Of a DNA stretch of 64,000 bases, positions 1-12,088 are shown piece after piece. Source of the DNA: Lethocerus indicus (taxonomy: Eukaryota; Arthropoda; Insecta; Hemiptera; Belostomatidae); contig JACDQD010000007.1 in NCBI GenBank assembly GCA_019843655.1, positions 8,429,600 to 8,493,599 on the forward strand, read 5' to 3'. Within the stretch, counting starts at the first letter, position 1, and each line of letters opens with the position of its first letter. The notes beneath the pieces were generated by a model that was given only the letters and a program-made list of their open reading frames with translations, made no database searches and was not told where the DNA came from. The position numbers were made by a program, and so were the translations under genes.

Positions 1-1441
1 AAATAGTGGGTACTATTGAATAAGAATTACAAGTTCATATGATTTAAATTATGACGTTGCACAAAAATAATTAAGTTAAATTCTTAGTCACAGAGTAAAT
101 ATATTCCAATTTTAAACATGTAAATTCATTATTTAGTACATGAACCACAAAACATGACAATCTTTTGACTTAACATTTTCAGAAATTATATTCTGGACAT
201 TAAATCATAATCTTTTAAAATGATGAAGGCTTATTAGTTAGTAGAAGGCTTATTGTTAGGTGCACTTATCAACTGCTCTATTTTATATACATCCAAAATC
301 AAACAATCTAGACAATATGTGGATTTTACAAGAGTATAAATAAACTATTCACACATTACAAAATGTTGATGTTAGGCTTGTATTTTTACTAACAACACCT
401 AGTAGATTGGTCTAGTAGGTGTACAAAACCTTGATCATTAGTGATTGGCCTTTATCTCTTATCTTGTGAACAATTATTGAAGAAGAAGAAAGTATTTAAT
501 TGATGCAATAAAAGACAAAAATATTACAGAATAAGTGGCTAAGGTAGAGAATGAACAAAATTAAATATAAACACTTTAATTTAATAAACACCAACGTACA
601 ATATATAATAAAAATGCATTAAAAAAATTAAAATTTCTTTCCTTTTCCAAATTTTCCTGCAAAGCAAGTCATTTCTCTATATGAACAGGCTGTTATTCTG
701 TAAAAAAATTGCAATAAGCACTAAAGTTAGTTTTAAAAAAGTAACTACAAAAAAAGCTAAAAATTAACAAAAAAACATTTCCAACAAAAACAAAAAACAT
801 AAATAAACAATATTTACTTATCATAAAACAAATGCAAATTATATAATGTACAAATTCATATGTTAATTCATTATTATTTACAAATACAGAGTTACAGTAT
901 GTACAACAATGGGAACTGGTGTAAAAACAATTACAATTTCTCAAAATCTGGAATATCAAGAAACATAAATTTTTAATATATCTTCATTTTTAATGCATCA
1001 TTAAGTTTTAATCAGCTATCATAACAACAATTTTTGATAAAAATACTCTCAACAAATACGTATGGAAAAATATAAGTAGAATAACTTCTTTTAAATATAA
1101 AGGTTACTGAGACGTTATGATTAGGACCCTACTACTAATTTATGCTGCATTTGAAAATACCTGCATTTTATTTATTTCTTATTCAATCTGTCAATGTAAA
1201 ACAATTCATTATATGTCAAATTATAGTTTAGAATAAATTAGTATGTAAACACTGAATGTTTTAAGATAAAGTTTTAATAAGTTCTACTCATTCTATCAAT
1301 TTTATATGCTCAGCAATATTTGATGACATTATCAAATCACACAATAAAAGGTTCGAATCTTAACATTCTGGATTTATGCCCTTCCAATCCCATTTATAAG
1401 AAACATATACTTCTTAGCTTTTATCAAATTAAATTTTCTTA
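1..1441. other. AT-rich DNA 3' of the zinc-finger gene, no gene seen
   Basis: Very AT-rich sequence downstream of the minus-strand zinc-finger gene. Part of it is probably that gene's 3' UTR. I found no exon with family resemblance, no tRNA and no obvious transposon ends. An open frame at 693-959 (minus) is composed of F/Y/C/N-rich low-complexity residues typical of translated AT-rich DNA. Confidence 0.6.
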
Positions 1442-2992
1442 TTAGTCACACTTATGAGAGGCAAACTCCTGCTTTGTCCTAAAATTATTATTACAAATAA
1501 TGCACGTGAAAAATATCCCGCCTTTAATGTGAAGATTTTCGTGATGTTCAATAATTGTCCTCGGAAACCATTTTCGACAATATTGGCACACTGTCTTCCT
1601 ATCTTTCTTTTTCATTCTGAAAGGAATTAAAAATACTTTGAAACTTCTTATTTTTAGTGCTTCAATTAAAACAAATATTAACTTTAAATTCTGAATGATC
1701 TCATTACCAATTATTATTAATTCAATTCTGAAGAAAGTATTAAATTACTACTCAATTCTTTATCATTATAACTTTCAAATAATTGTTTAATTTAAAATGA
1801 TGATGACACAACTATATTATTATTTTATTTATGTAATACTTTAATCTGTATTTCATTATCTTCTTACTGTTTATTACTTTTTAAAAGCGTTGAGAGGTCC
1901 TGAAAAATTTCATTTAAACTGACACATATAAAATGGACCCACTACTTTTATAAAAACTAGTTAATAGTGCTACAAAAAAAATATAAAAAAGTAATAAATA
2001 TTTACATACATCTATTTAACCATCTATAAAATGAGAGAAAAATATTTTTGATCAGTTTTTTTTACCTTGCACTTGGATACTCAGTCATTACATCTGCTTT
2101 GTAAGCTATCGGGTCAAGTGTTTCAACAGATTTTATTATAAGCCCCATCGTGTTGCTTGCATTCTTCATGACATCTTTTCCATTCAATGTAGATTCTGGG
2201 GGATCCAACACTTGGTCTGGGTACATGAAATAATGTTCCACTTTATGTATTTCAGTATTCAAATTTGTGTTGACCACTTGAGTCTTGGCAGCCTTCTGAG
2301 GAACATCGGTCTGCAAAATTGAAGATTTAAAAGTAAGTACACACTATGATCTTAACAAATTGTGGAAAGACATTAGTAGTATACACAAATCAAAGAATAA
2401 TTTTCCCATTTTAATTTATAAAATGAGATATGAAAGTGCACTTAAATCATTTCTTGTCATTGTTCAAACTTGAAAAAGGGCAGAGAAGGATTGGAAACTA
2501 TTCTATACAACATTGAATCTCTAGAACCTCACTCTACAGCAGACTCAATAACAATTAAGCATGCTAAACATTTTTAATTGACCTTTGTTGTTGAATCTGA
2601 ACAAATTGACAATGCCTGGAGTTTGGCCTGTGCTGTCAGACATGTCATCTTAAGCTCGAAGCTGGTATTCAGTTTTGTTATACAATTCAAACAAACGCTC
2701 CTCGGTAAAATGTCCTGTTCTCCAACCTGAACGAAAAAGAAATCTATAGATCTCAGACATCTTATATAATTAAAAAACAATCTCCTTCAATTTCTCTTCC
2801 GTACAATAGACAATGTCATTTCAGTTTCGAGCATAGCTGTATCCTCATGAATGTGCAACTTACTGCCAACGACAGGCATTCTGCTATTTTCGACTGTAAA
2901 CTGTGTGACCGTCCTAGCTCGCTGAAAATATTGATGCAGAGTCCGAATTCGGCGCACAGTCTGCAGACCGAAGATACTGCACTCTCGTTCAT
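1442..2992 (-). CDS. ZAD-type C2H2 zinc-finger protein, 4 exons, ~230 aa
   Basis: Likely nuclear DNA-binding transcription factor; target unknown. Exons (minus): 2864-2992, 2583-2726, 2066-2310, 1442-1616, all joined in phase (693 nt). Residues 1-90 form a ZAD (zf-AD) domain: the first zinc-binding pair is CRLC (C10, C13) and the second CLNC (C55, C58), after the family-typical stretch GEQDILPRSVC split over the exon 1/2 junction. Residues 92-173 are a linker. The last exon encodes two zinc fingers: one C-x2-C...H-x4-H finger (VCQYCRKWF...) and a terminal C2HC-like finger (FTCIICNNNF...HKC) ending four bases past its last cysteine. ZAD proteins usually dimerise through the ZAD; most have more fingers, so this is a small member. 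Donor of exon 2 (AAG|GTCAAT) is weak. Start chosen as the first in-frame ATG before the ZAD. Confidence 0.85.
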
Positions 2993-3003
2993 TATTCGTT
3001 CAT
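2992..3003 (-). promoter_or_regulatory. Minimal uORF overlapping the zinc-finger start codon
   Basis: On the minus strand ATG-AAC-GAA-TAA (3003 to 2992) ends at TAA, whose last base is the A of the main ATG (2992-2990), giving a TAATG overlap. Such a stop-start overlap could act by leaky scanning or termination-reinitiation, lowering translation. The transcription start is not known, so whether the uORF is in the mRNA is inferred. Confidence 0.35.
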
Positions 3004-3577
3004 TTAAATAATTAAAACAATCTGTGGAAACCTGTCGCCGGTTCACCCTCCTCAATTGCAATAAATACACGAACCCAAATAAACATCAACAAGCGAACAT
3101 ACCTAGAAACAGTTGACTAATGACATATAGGGAACAGTGTTGCCAACTTTCCAAAAAAACAGTTACTACTACTATCGAAATAATACTAATTTAGAATTTC
3201 AGATCAGAATTAAATTAGAATCTTAATTTAGAATTCAGTACTCAATTTTAACAATAGTTGGTACAAATTAATAGTTGTATCTTCGAAATCATATTAATAT
3301 CCGTAAATGACTTCCTTATCTTTTCTAAAAATCTAGTTTAATTAGCAGCTATTTTTATGAGTTCTCATCTGTCCATTTTTCTTTTAATTCAATAGATAAG
3401 TTTAGAAGAGAACTAAGCGCGGTGCTTGAATATTCTGTTTTTACACTGCGCATACATTTTGAAACCTACCTATTTTAGATTCTAGTGTGCTCGAGATTTT
3501 TTCGATCGAGTAACCGATCTCTCTGTCGATAATTGTAAACTTAATTTTTCTACCGTATTTCCGCTCATTATTTTAAA
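2993..3577. promoter_or_regulatory. Divergent promoter region, zinc-finger gene / TAF5L
   Basis: 585 bp separate two head-to-head start codons, so both promoters and 5' UTRs must lie here unless there are unseen upstream exons. A CG-containing stretch at about 3490-3540 (TCGATCGAGTAACCGATC, TGTCGATAA) resembles the DRE-type TATCGATA sites of insect housekeeping promoters only in part. No TATA box is clear in the AT-rich background. Confidence 0.45.
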
Positions 3578-6500
3578 ATGGAAGAGTACACCGCAACAGA
3601 CGATTTATCGGAAAAGCTGTGGGCTTATTTCCAGAGGAGGAACTACCTCGTGAGATATTTATATTATCTTATGATTTCCATTTAAGTAGTATTTTCTCTT
3701 GTGTTTCGATGGAATTTCAAATGGTCGATCTGGCAGACTGTACACCTGAAAAATTTTCTCGAGGCAGTTGGGACCTTTTTATTGATAACAAAACAAAATT
3801 GTACTCATGTTTTTTATATGTAATAGTTATTCAATTTCCCTGCCCAGAGCTTTGTGCATCCAGGTTTTCCGATGAGTAACAGTAAATGATGATTCTTCAT
3901 CATTAAACTATTTAAAGTTTGATTTTGTTCTGTATATTTTCACAGGATGACTTCGTAACAAAGCCTGAATTGAGTGTGTCTGCAGACGAAATGGCTCTTG
4001 CTGCAGCTATTGAAAAAGATTCATCCACCACAAATGCCATTGCTTACAGCACCATTATACAAGATGTAGCCCAAGCAGAGCTGCAGTACGGAATGTAAGT
4101 TTATTTTATACAGTGCAAGCAAAATTGAAAATTGTGAAGAGCTTTAACCAATATTAACAAGTTCAAGAACTAAATTATTAACTGTTTCTGTGGGTTTTCT
4201 CTACATAGGTTTCTCTGTGTAGATACTTAACTTGAAAAAAGTCTTGTGTAAAATTAAAATTTCGTGTTTTATTACAGAGTGGAACATTTTAGGTATTGAT
4301 TTTTAGATAAATCCTGTATTTTAATATTTATCATGGTAGTCCATTTCACATAATACTTATTCTTTCTTGAGCATAAAAGTAACTTTATGGTATACATTTT
4401 TATAAGTATAAATATTAAATATATTATGCATAAATTTCAATTATACAATGCATAAAAAAGCATGCTATTAATCAAAGCATTAGTTTTATTTAGGGTTCAC
4501 ATTTAAGAATATGTGAATTTGACAAATAAAATAAATATGAATTGTTACTTTTTAATTAACTTTTCATCCAAATTTATGAGTACTTCAACTAAAGTTCTTT
4601 GAAATGAGTTTTCTGGGGTTACTCGAGATCCACGTATTATCAATTCATATTTTTATTCAATTACAAATGTGGATATCATTAATTTATATTGGAAATATTC
4701 TAAGTAAGCAAGTTACTTTCAAATCACAACCACTCCTGTTACTTTGGTAACAATTACTGGCAACCATATTCTAGATGGCGTGACGAACATAACTGGCATA
4801 TTATATATTTTATGTGTAGTAGAACATGCAGATATAATAATTAGGACAAAGCCCATTCACATTTGTACAATTTTTATAACAGTGTAGAAGAAGAACAGAT
4901 ATTAGCTAGAAATGAAATAGAATTTGTACTCAATGTATGTTTGATTCTTTGCTTCACTGCAGTGTTCACAAGCCCTGATATGTACAGAATAATCCAATTT
5001 CTAGGTTGAAAACTTGGATCTGTGAAATGAGTGATGAAAAATGCCAAGAGGAGTTAAATCCGATATTGATGCCGCTTCTGTGTCACATATTTCTGGATGC
5101 TTTACGAGACAATCACCGCCACATCCTCCAGAAATTTGTGAAGCGTTTCATTTTAAGCCCTGTCTTCACTGATGATTGGAACCCTGTAATTGATCAGCTC
5201 ATGGCTCTTAATTCAGACAAGGATATTGAATCTCAACCACTTTTGCATGCCTTAAGGTTTGTTAGCTTTTAGTTTTTCTTCTAGCCTCTTAGAAGACTAT
5301 GAGGACTTTTGTCTTTAAGTGAGATATGATTTGCCTATAAGTTTCTCATTTACATTTATTCGTTGAGGTGTACAATGTGAGCATTATGCAAACCTTTTAA
5401 AATTTCACTTTTTTCAAAAATGAAATCCTGGTTTTAATTATGTCAGTACATTCAATTTTTAATTACAGGACATCAAAGTATCATATGAAGTTGTCTGCAA
5501 AAGCTGTGAATTTATTAAGAAGATTCATGGCAACTAGAGGTCTTCACATAATAATTCAGGTGAGTCAAATTATTTGAAATGAATGCCCATTGTTAAAAGC
5601 TTTGTGCTATTAACATAGACTGAGCTACTAAAGCTTGTAAATTACTAATGAGATACTATGGTTTTAGTACTCCACATTTTATTTATAAATAATGTAATAA
5701 TATTAAATAATGAACAAGGCTGAATTAATGTAACTAGTTATGTGTCATTTAATGAGGGGAGGCAAGGAAATTAAATAAAATCAGGATAAATGTTGTTTCA
5801 TATGTTTTAAATATATATTTCTACTTACCAGTGATATCTTCTTTACCAGATAATGCAAGCTTGGTTCGAAGTTGAAACAATTACAGATGATATCACTCAA
5901 TATGAGGAAGAGATGTATCCAACTTTTATTTCAGGAGAGAATGAGGTACTTTTATTATTAATACATAAATAAGTAAACATACTGTATCTTATTTGTTCCC
6001 ATCTTGTGTGCTACCTAGATTCTCCAACAGATAATCTATTATCAACTTATATTCAATAAAGTACTCACTCATCTAATATATTTTGTTGTTTTGATTTTCA
6101 GCACATTAGTATTACATTAACCTTATTGCAACCTTCAAGTGTTTCTTACAGTTTGTTTGTCTGTCATTTCCAATAGTGGCTGGCTAAATAAAATTTAGAA
6201 TTATTGATATTAATATATTTATTACCCATTTAGCCAGAAGATGATTCAGAAGATGAATACGAAGATGAGGAATTCATCGATGTGAATGATGCTGAAATGG
6301 AACAGTTAATTAATGAAATTCAAAAAATGAGGTCTCAACCAACCCCTCCTCCTCCCCTTCTTTTGTATACCGCTCACAAAACTGAAGGGTATGTATTTTA
6401 GAGTTGTTCTTTATGTGCACAAAAGAATGAAACGGATGAAAATAAAAATTTGGTCATTGAATAAGAAAGATTACCTCACAAATTGGTTAGGTACATTTAT

Positions 6501-6600
6501 CTCTAAACTGTTCCACTGTTAAGCAGGGTAATGTATTAATAATTGCACATTGGTACAGCAAAATTGCCAACTTAACATTCCAATTTAAAACATAAGGTTA

Positions 6601-6650
<50 letters not shown>

Positions 6651-9600
6651 ACTTATGCTCAAGTTAGATGTGTTCATAAACAGTGAAATATCTTATTCCG
6701 GCATTATTTACACCTGCATTATTTGTCACTGGTATGTTTCTCAGACAAGTTTTGAGTTCTCATCGTTTTCAGCCCAGTTTGTATTAAAGCGAATCCATAG
6801 TTGTTGCTTATGGAACATCTGGTCTGAATTAACTCTGAAGAAAATTTCTTAGATTATTACTGGAAGATTCACTCGGCTATATTATTTGAATTACAGTGTA
6901 GTGTGTGGCAGAGTGTCCGGTGATGGTAAGTTGGCCGCTACTGGAGATCACAACTCTGAAGTGAGAGTGTGGGGACTCTGTGAAACTAGGCTGACGCCCC
7001 AACTGCATCCCGACTATTTCACAAACGCCAAGATCTCCGCCTACACTGAGGCATTAAATGATTCGCAGCAACAGTAAGTAACATACTGATAATGTATAAA
7101 TATTTTTTAAAAATTCTTATACCTCATGTGTATATATTTATATTGAAATTTGAACACTTTTGTGTGATATTTTTAGTAGAATCACATGCCAGTGAGAAAG
7201 TCTGGTTGTATTTCTGTATATCAAAGGGGGAAAAGCAGAGATTTAAATTTGATCTCTCTTTACTTTTTATCATGTTGTAATGTGTCATTTTAAGATATGT
7301 TTTGTGCTTACGGATAACTTAAAATTTGTTATTGGTTATATGTTATTGTGTTAGGTAAAAGAGTATTCAAATTATGACACACGAAACCTATATTTTAATT
7401 GAGAATACCTTAATACTTTTAATTTTTTTATATCTAAACTGTATCCAATATATTATAATATGATTATGTTTTGTGAGTAGACATAATTTTTTGCTAATGA
7501 TTTTCCAAACATAATTTAAGAAAAAATAAACCATATATACTACTTCTTTACTTTTTTTCCCTTTTTGAAAGGCAAACTGTATTCTTCAAGGTATATTACA
7601 TAATTTAATAATAGCATGCAAGTTGTATCCCCAGTTCTCTGTTCAATTTTATTATTTATGCCATAGCACATCTGTTTCTGTGTACATATTTTTTTTTAAT
7701 TCCAGTGAATCTGTTTTTGACAAATTTTTATTGAAATTAAGGCCTTCATACATGTTTAAAGTTGGCTTGGAATGAAAATAAAATCTAATTTGAAAATATG
7801 CTCACAGAAAATTATTTAATTAAATTACATATTTGACAATATTTTTGTTTCATTAGTGTTGTTTGATTTTAAATGTTTACAGTGAAATTTGATTAAAGAT
7901 TTATTATTCGTACTCATATTATACAAGTAATTGCTTATTCTGTGAACATAGTAAATAAGAGAATTATTAACAATTGTTTAATGGATAATGGGGAAAAGTA
8001 GATTTAATCAACTTTTTCACATTTTTTAGGCATTGTAGATGTATCGTTTCATTTAATTTTTTTTTATCAATACGAGCATGGCAAGAATTATGGTTATATT
8101 TTTTTTCCATCCCCGATTTTATTTATTTAGAATTTCTTTTTTGTTTTAACCCTCAGCCGATAATAAGTGATGTGGTTGTTGTGTAATTAAAAGTTGTAAA
8201 TTGTTGTGTTTGAAAGCTGGCAGTTTTATTGTAAAGTTTGATTGGCTAACAGATGACGGAGCGCTGGCAGGATTGCCGGTCTGATTGATGGCTTGTTGTG
8301 GAGGACCACAGACCTGTCCACGAGCTCGCTTGACAGGCAAGTTCAAACATGTATGAGGGCCTTAATTATTAGTTTTTTTCGACGCTAATTCAATTTATTA
8401 ATGTTATTATTTTTGTTTGTATGCCGTATGCAAGTTGTACTATCTCTGTGCAAATACTGGAATTATTTCTGTCTTGCTTTCTGTTTCTTTCTTTCTCTCT
8501 TTGATTAAATTTACTAACTCTTGCTGAATGAATTATTCTTCGGTTCTTTAATTTCATTCCTATTTTCATTTATTCGATGTATCAAGTTGTTATGTGTTCA
8601 AATATATATATTTGGGTCTATAAGTGTTTATTATGTATTTAAATGTATCAGAGATTATATAATAATGCCTTCAATAATCTATTATTGAATGGCTCTGTTT
8701 TAGCTGTTAGCCGTAATTTTTGTACTTGTTTACCTTAGAGTTTATTTTCCCTTTACACAAATTGAAAATTTGCAGTTAACGGCTTACAGCTGAACCAGAA
8801 ATGTATACTCCCACTAATAACTAAATTTGGAATAGCTTAGTCAGTTCATTATTCAGTAACGGCTTGAATTTCTACTGTTTCTCTATATATATTTTTCTTT
8901 TTGTTATTGACCTAATTGTAGAAAAGAGAAACAGTGGTGGTCATTGCGGGGTCACTGCGACACAGTTTACGATGTGGCATTTATGCCGGACTGCGAGTAT
9001 CTCATCTCGGTTTCATTTGATACCACAATGAGACTCTGGAGAATGAGCGATTTTTCATGTGCAGCTGTTTACAGGTTAGTATTAGCAGTTACATTATTAG
9101 CATCAATTGTTATTATAACTGAGTTCATATTACCTGTATATATTTTCAAACCAAAATGTTATTCAAATGAGATCTTCGGTATGCAATTCAATATGTCAAA
9201 TCTAGGCTACATAAAACTGTTCATCTGTGTAATTATAGCTAATAAGTATTGTGTAAAATTAGTTAAGAGGAATCTTTGAGGGTTTAGAGTACCAGAATAT
9301 CTGTTATGCATTTCATACTCTTGCTTTTTGATTTTATTTATATTACACATAACAATACACGATACATTTTATTTATATTAAAACAATAACAGTTCAGCCT
9401 ACATGTCTGAGAATTTTGTGATAATTTATTGTGATGGTATTGATACAGGGGGCACAGCTCTCCTATTTGGGGTACAGCTGTCAGTAATGTACATAATCTA
9501 GTTGCAACGGCATCCAGTGACAAAACAGCAAGAATATGGAGTCTTGATAGGACATACCCTCTCCGGATAATGGCAGGACACTTACAAGATGTTTTGGTAA

Positions 9601-10121
9601 GTTCCTATATCCTCTCTGTCATTGTTTTTAGGTAGGTGAATCATTTATTTTCATTTCCTCTGTGCAATAGAACTTGCACTCTGTGCAGTAATATAGGAAA
9701 ACTTTTATGTTTGTAAATACACAATACCAGATAGGTTCCTGTCATATATTTCAAAGTCAGAACCTAATATTCAGTTCTTTCCTCATAGAAAACAGTTTGT
9801 CATTTTAAAAAATGAATATATTCAGTTTTCATTTGTTTAAGTGTAGAAAAACACTGTATGTTTATTACACTAGTGTGTTTTTTATTGTATTGAAGTGTGT
9901 GGCATTTCACCCGAATGGGAGCTATATAGCAACGGGTTCATCAGATCGAACGGTGAGATTGTGGTCAGTGACAGATGGAAATCTGGTTCGAGTTTTTGGA
10001 GGTATCCCGGACCTAGGATCTGCTGATACTATTGCCTTCAGCCCCAACGGCCGATACATCGCCTCTGCAGGTTCTGATATATTTTACATTTATTTGATAT
10101 ATTTTATGTCTCTCTACTATA

Positions 10122-10180
<59 letters not shown>

Positions 10181-10655
10181 TAAAGCCCAACAAACTGGTG
10201 GAGACAGAATTGGTGCATTATACTTATATTACCTTGGATCTACTTATTAGGCTTAATTTCTTGTACAGGCTCGGATAATTATGTATGGCTGTGGGATTTG
10301 GCTGGAGGTAGCCTCGTTTATCAGTTGGCCGGCCACACTAGCGAATAGTGAGCATAGATTGGAGTCAAGATGGGAGCACGGTCTCTGCCTGTTCCTTTGA
10401 TGGCACTATACTTCTCTGGTCCCTCGATTGCGACATGGCCTGGTCAGTATCCTATTATAGATTCCGGAAGTGTGTATAATATATCGTGTATTATTTCAAA
10501 GTGATATTAATGAGTAAATTCTAACATTCTATTTTTTGTTTAAATTCACCAGCGACGGAGGTACAAAACCGAAGAAATATGTGACGAAGTGCGCGACCCT
10601 GCTCTCCGTGCAGTACTCGACAAAGAATACACTGGTGGCCGTTGGGCTTGCATGA
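3578..10655 (+). CDS. wda: TAF5L / Wda: WD40 subunit of the SAGA histone acetyltransferase complex
   Basis: Exons: 3578-3649, 3946-4094, 5005-5256, 5469-5559, 5850-5945, 6234-6388, 6897-7073, 8922-9074, 9449-9596, 9896-10070, 10269-10442, 10553-10655; all junctions keep phase. The product (~581 aa; human TAF5L is 589) has a LisH-like N-terminus (LWAYFQRRNYL), the TAF5 N-terminal helical domain (YGMLKTWICEM..., PLLCHIFLDALRD), an acidic linker (EDDSEDEYEDEEF) and WD40 repeats (LRGHCDTVYDV, RTYPLRIMAGHL, DRTVRLWSV). The motif SSDKTARIWSLDRTYPLRI and the C-terminal LLSVQYSTKNTLVAVGLA favour TAF5L over TAF5. TAF5L/Wda scaffolds the SAGA core in the nucleus. Oddities: exon 11 lacks one base (GAATAGTG where GAAATAGTG is expected at 10344-10350), giving an immediate TAG, and the TGA at 10653 is followed in frame by 41 open codons. 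Intron 7 holds a MITE. Confidence 0.9.
6604..6644. repeat. (TA)n microsatellite in TAF5L intron 6
   Basis: About 20 uninterrupted TA repeats between the donor at 6389 and the acceptor at 6896. Confidence 0.95.
7741..8361. mobile_element. 621-bp MITE with TTAA target duplication in TAF5L intron 7
   Basis: The left end GGCCTTCATACATGTTTAAA (7741) and the reverse complement of the right end, GGCCCTCATACATGTTTGAA (ending 8361), form imperfect terminal inverted repeats of about 26 bp. Both ends are flanked by TTAA (7737-7740, 8362-8365), the target duplication of piggyBac-type elements. The flanks can also be read as TA with a TIR starting AGGCC, which would fit Tc1/mariner. No transposase is encoded: the only open frame inside (8146-8346, minus, Q/N/P-rich, 66 aa) resembles nothing I know. 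The intron itself is about 1.85 kb, the longest of the gene. Confidence 0.75.
9696..9773 (+). repeat. Fragment of the minisatellite-bearing TIR element in TAF5L intron 9
   Basis: The stretch GTAAATACACAATACCAG through AATATTC matches the interior of the full element at about 59070-59147, with few differences over roughly 78 bp. It has no terminal repeats, so it is an internal relic. Confidence 0.75.
10124..10170. repeat. (TA)n microsatellite in TAF5L intron 10
   Basis: About 23 TA repeats followed by a T run, directly between exon 10 (ends 10070) and exon 11 (starts 10269). Confidence 0.95.
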
Positions 10656-10781
10656 CATAAGGCCCCGCCCAATCCTGAACAGGCAGCGAAGCCTGCTCGG
10701 CGGTTGGACGATGACGAAGAAGAAGAAGACGATGAAGATGATAATGACAATGATGAAGATAATGAAGAAGAGAATGATTGA
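10656..10781 (+). other. In-frame acidic extension after the TAF5L TGA
   Basis: After TGA-C at 10653 the same frame stays open for 41 codons to TGA at 10779. It begins HKAPPNPEQAAKPARRL and then becomes a run of D, E and N. It could be a true C-terminal tail cut off by a nonsense change or base error, a readthrough extension, or a GAN-type trinucleotide repeat in the 3' UTR. The repeat part is also open in another frame, so openness alone is weak evidence. Confidence 0.35.
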
Positions 10782-12088
10782 AAATAGTGAAAATTAGGCG
10801 CTATAATTATTTAAATCTCCTTTCAAAGGTGCTTTCCAATGTCTCCAGTGCTCAATATGTTTAGTTTAGAAATTGAATCTGTTTCATAGTGCCTAGTGAA
10901 GTGTGACAGTAGCATTCCACTGTTAGTTGAAATGCTACAAATCGCCTTAAATTCTAAAATATAGTAAATATGTAATTTAATGTAGAGTAATAAAAAAAAA
11001 ACTGAAATTTCCTTTTTCAAAATGTGTTCAGTAAAATTTGGCTGAAAATAACAAGGCAGGATTAAGACTGATACTGGACAAGTTTCCCTTGGACGAAGTG
11101 TTATTAAAGTGTGTTCATATACTTTCTGTCTGCCAGGTTATAACGTGCAAGTGGAACTAGAATTATGAGATACTACTTCTATAAGTTGCTCTGGGACCAT
11201 GAAACAATTATATCAGAACCGGTCCTTAGTCTGTCCTCACAAATACTAGATAAGGTTCAAAATGTGATTTTTTTGTACAATACTGTTGTGTATAGGGATT
11301 CATTAAACTGTGTACCTAATTTGTATTTTTGATATTACTTAATTTATGCTAATGTAAATTGTCAGTTTATGACAAACTGTATAAAATTGTAATATACCCA
11401 TTGTAGTAGTAATTTGTAAATGACAGACAACTGTAAATAAGATTCTAATTCATATATACTTAATATGGGTGTGTTGATATGGAATTTTATGTAAGAGTGT
11501 TGTTTATAATAATTTCAGTACCATCTACTATAATTATGATTAAACAAGGTTGTAAAATAACGTTAGCATTTGACAAATGTACAAATATCCATACATGTGT
11601 ACTTTGTAATGCTGTAGAAGTGATTTCAATTAAATATCTCAAAAGGTGTAAATTATATCGTGCTATTAATATTTGTATTACAAATAATACTGATCAATTA
11701 ATATAGTAACAATAATGATACTGATATTTTTTATTTCTACTGTAAAAAATAAAATTGTGATCTCAAAATGTATTTCAAAATTTCAGATCTTCATAAAGAA
11801 ATTTAACGATTTGTAACATATTTTCACGTACAAAGTTCAGTACCTGTAATAATGTAATATGATAGTAAATGGTCACAATATAACTTTGTTCATCTGTTTC
11901 TTTGTTCTAGTCCTTCATTTTCCTTATTTTTATGAAAATAAAATTTTATTTTTTAACTTATTAATGAGTTATTTAATGATTATTTCCAATTGAACTCGAC
12001 TAATTATATTACGAGATACAATCAATGTTTATTATTATATGTATTTAGATGCAATCAATAGATATTATTAAATATAGAAAATGGCGTA
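10782..12088. other. Convergent 3' ends of TAF5L and CFAP20
   Basis: AT-rich 3' UTR and intergenic sequence between two convergent genes. Candidate poly(A) signals: AATAAA on the plus strand at 11748-11753 and 11937-11942 for TAF5L, and on the minus strand at 12028-12033 for CFAP20, 56 nt beyond its stop codon. I see no further gene. Confidence 0.6.

Noticed and set aside
693..959. 88-codon minus-strand open frame
   Set aside because: F/Y/C/N-rich translation of AT-rich DNA with no domain or splice support.
1349..1359. GGTTCGAATCT resembling a tRNA B box
   Set aside because: No matching A box or cloverleaf arms upstream; surrounding DNA is plain AT-rich.
3578..10655. Calling the WD40 gene TAF5 (TFIID)
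   Set aside because: The N-terminus, the RTYPLRI..AGHL repeat and the C-terminal LLSVQ...V.G end match TAF5L better than TAF5.
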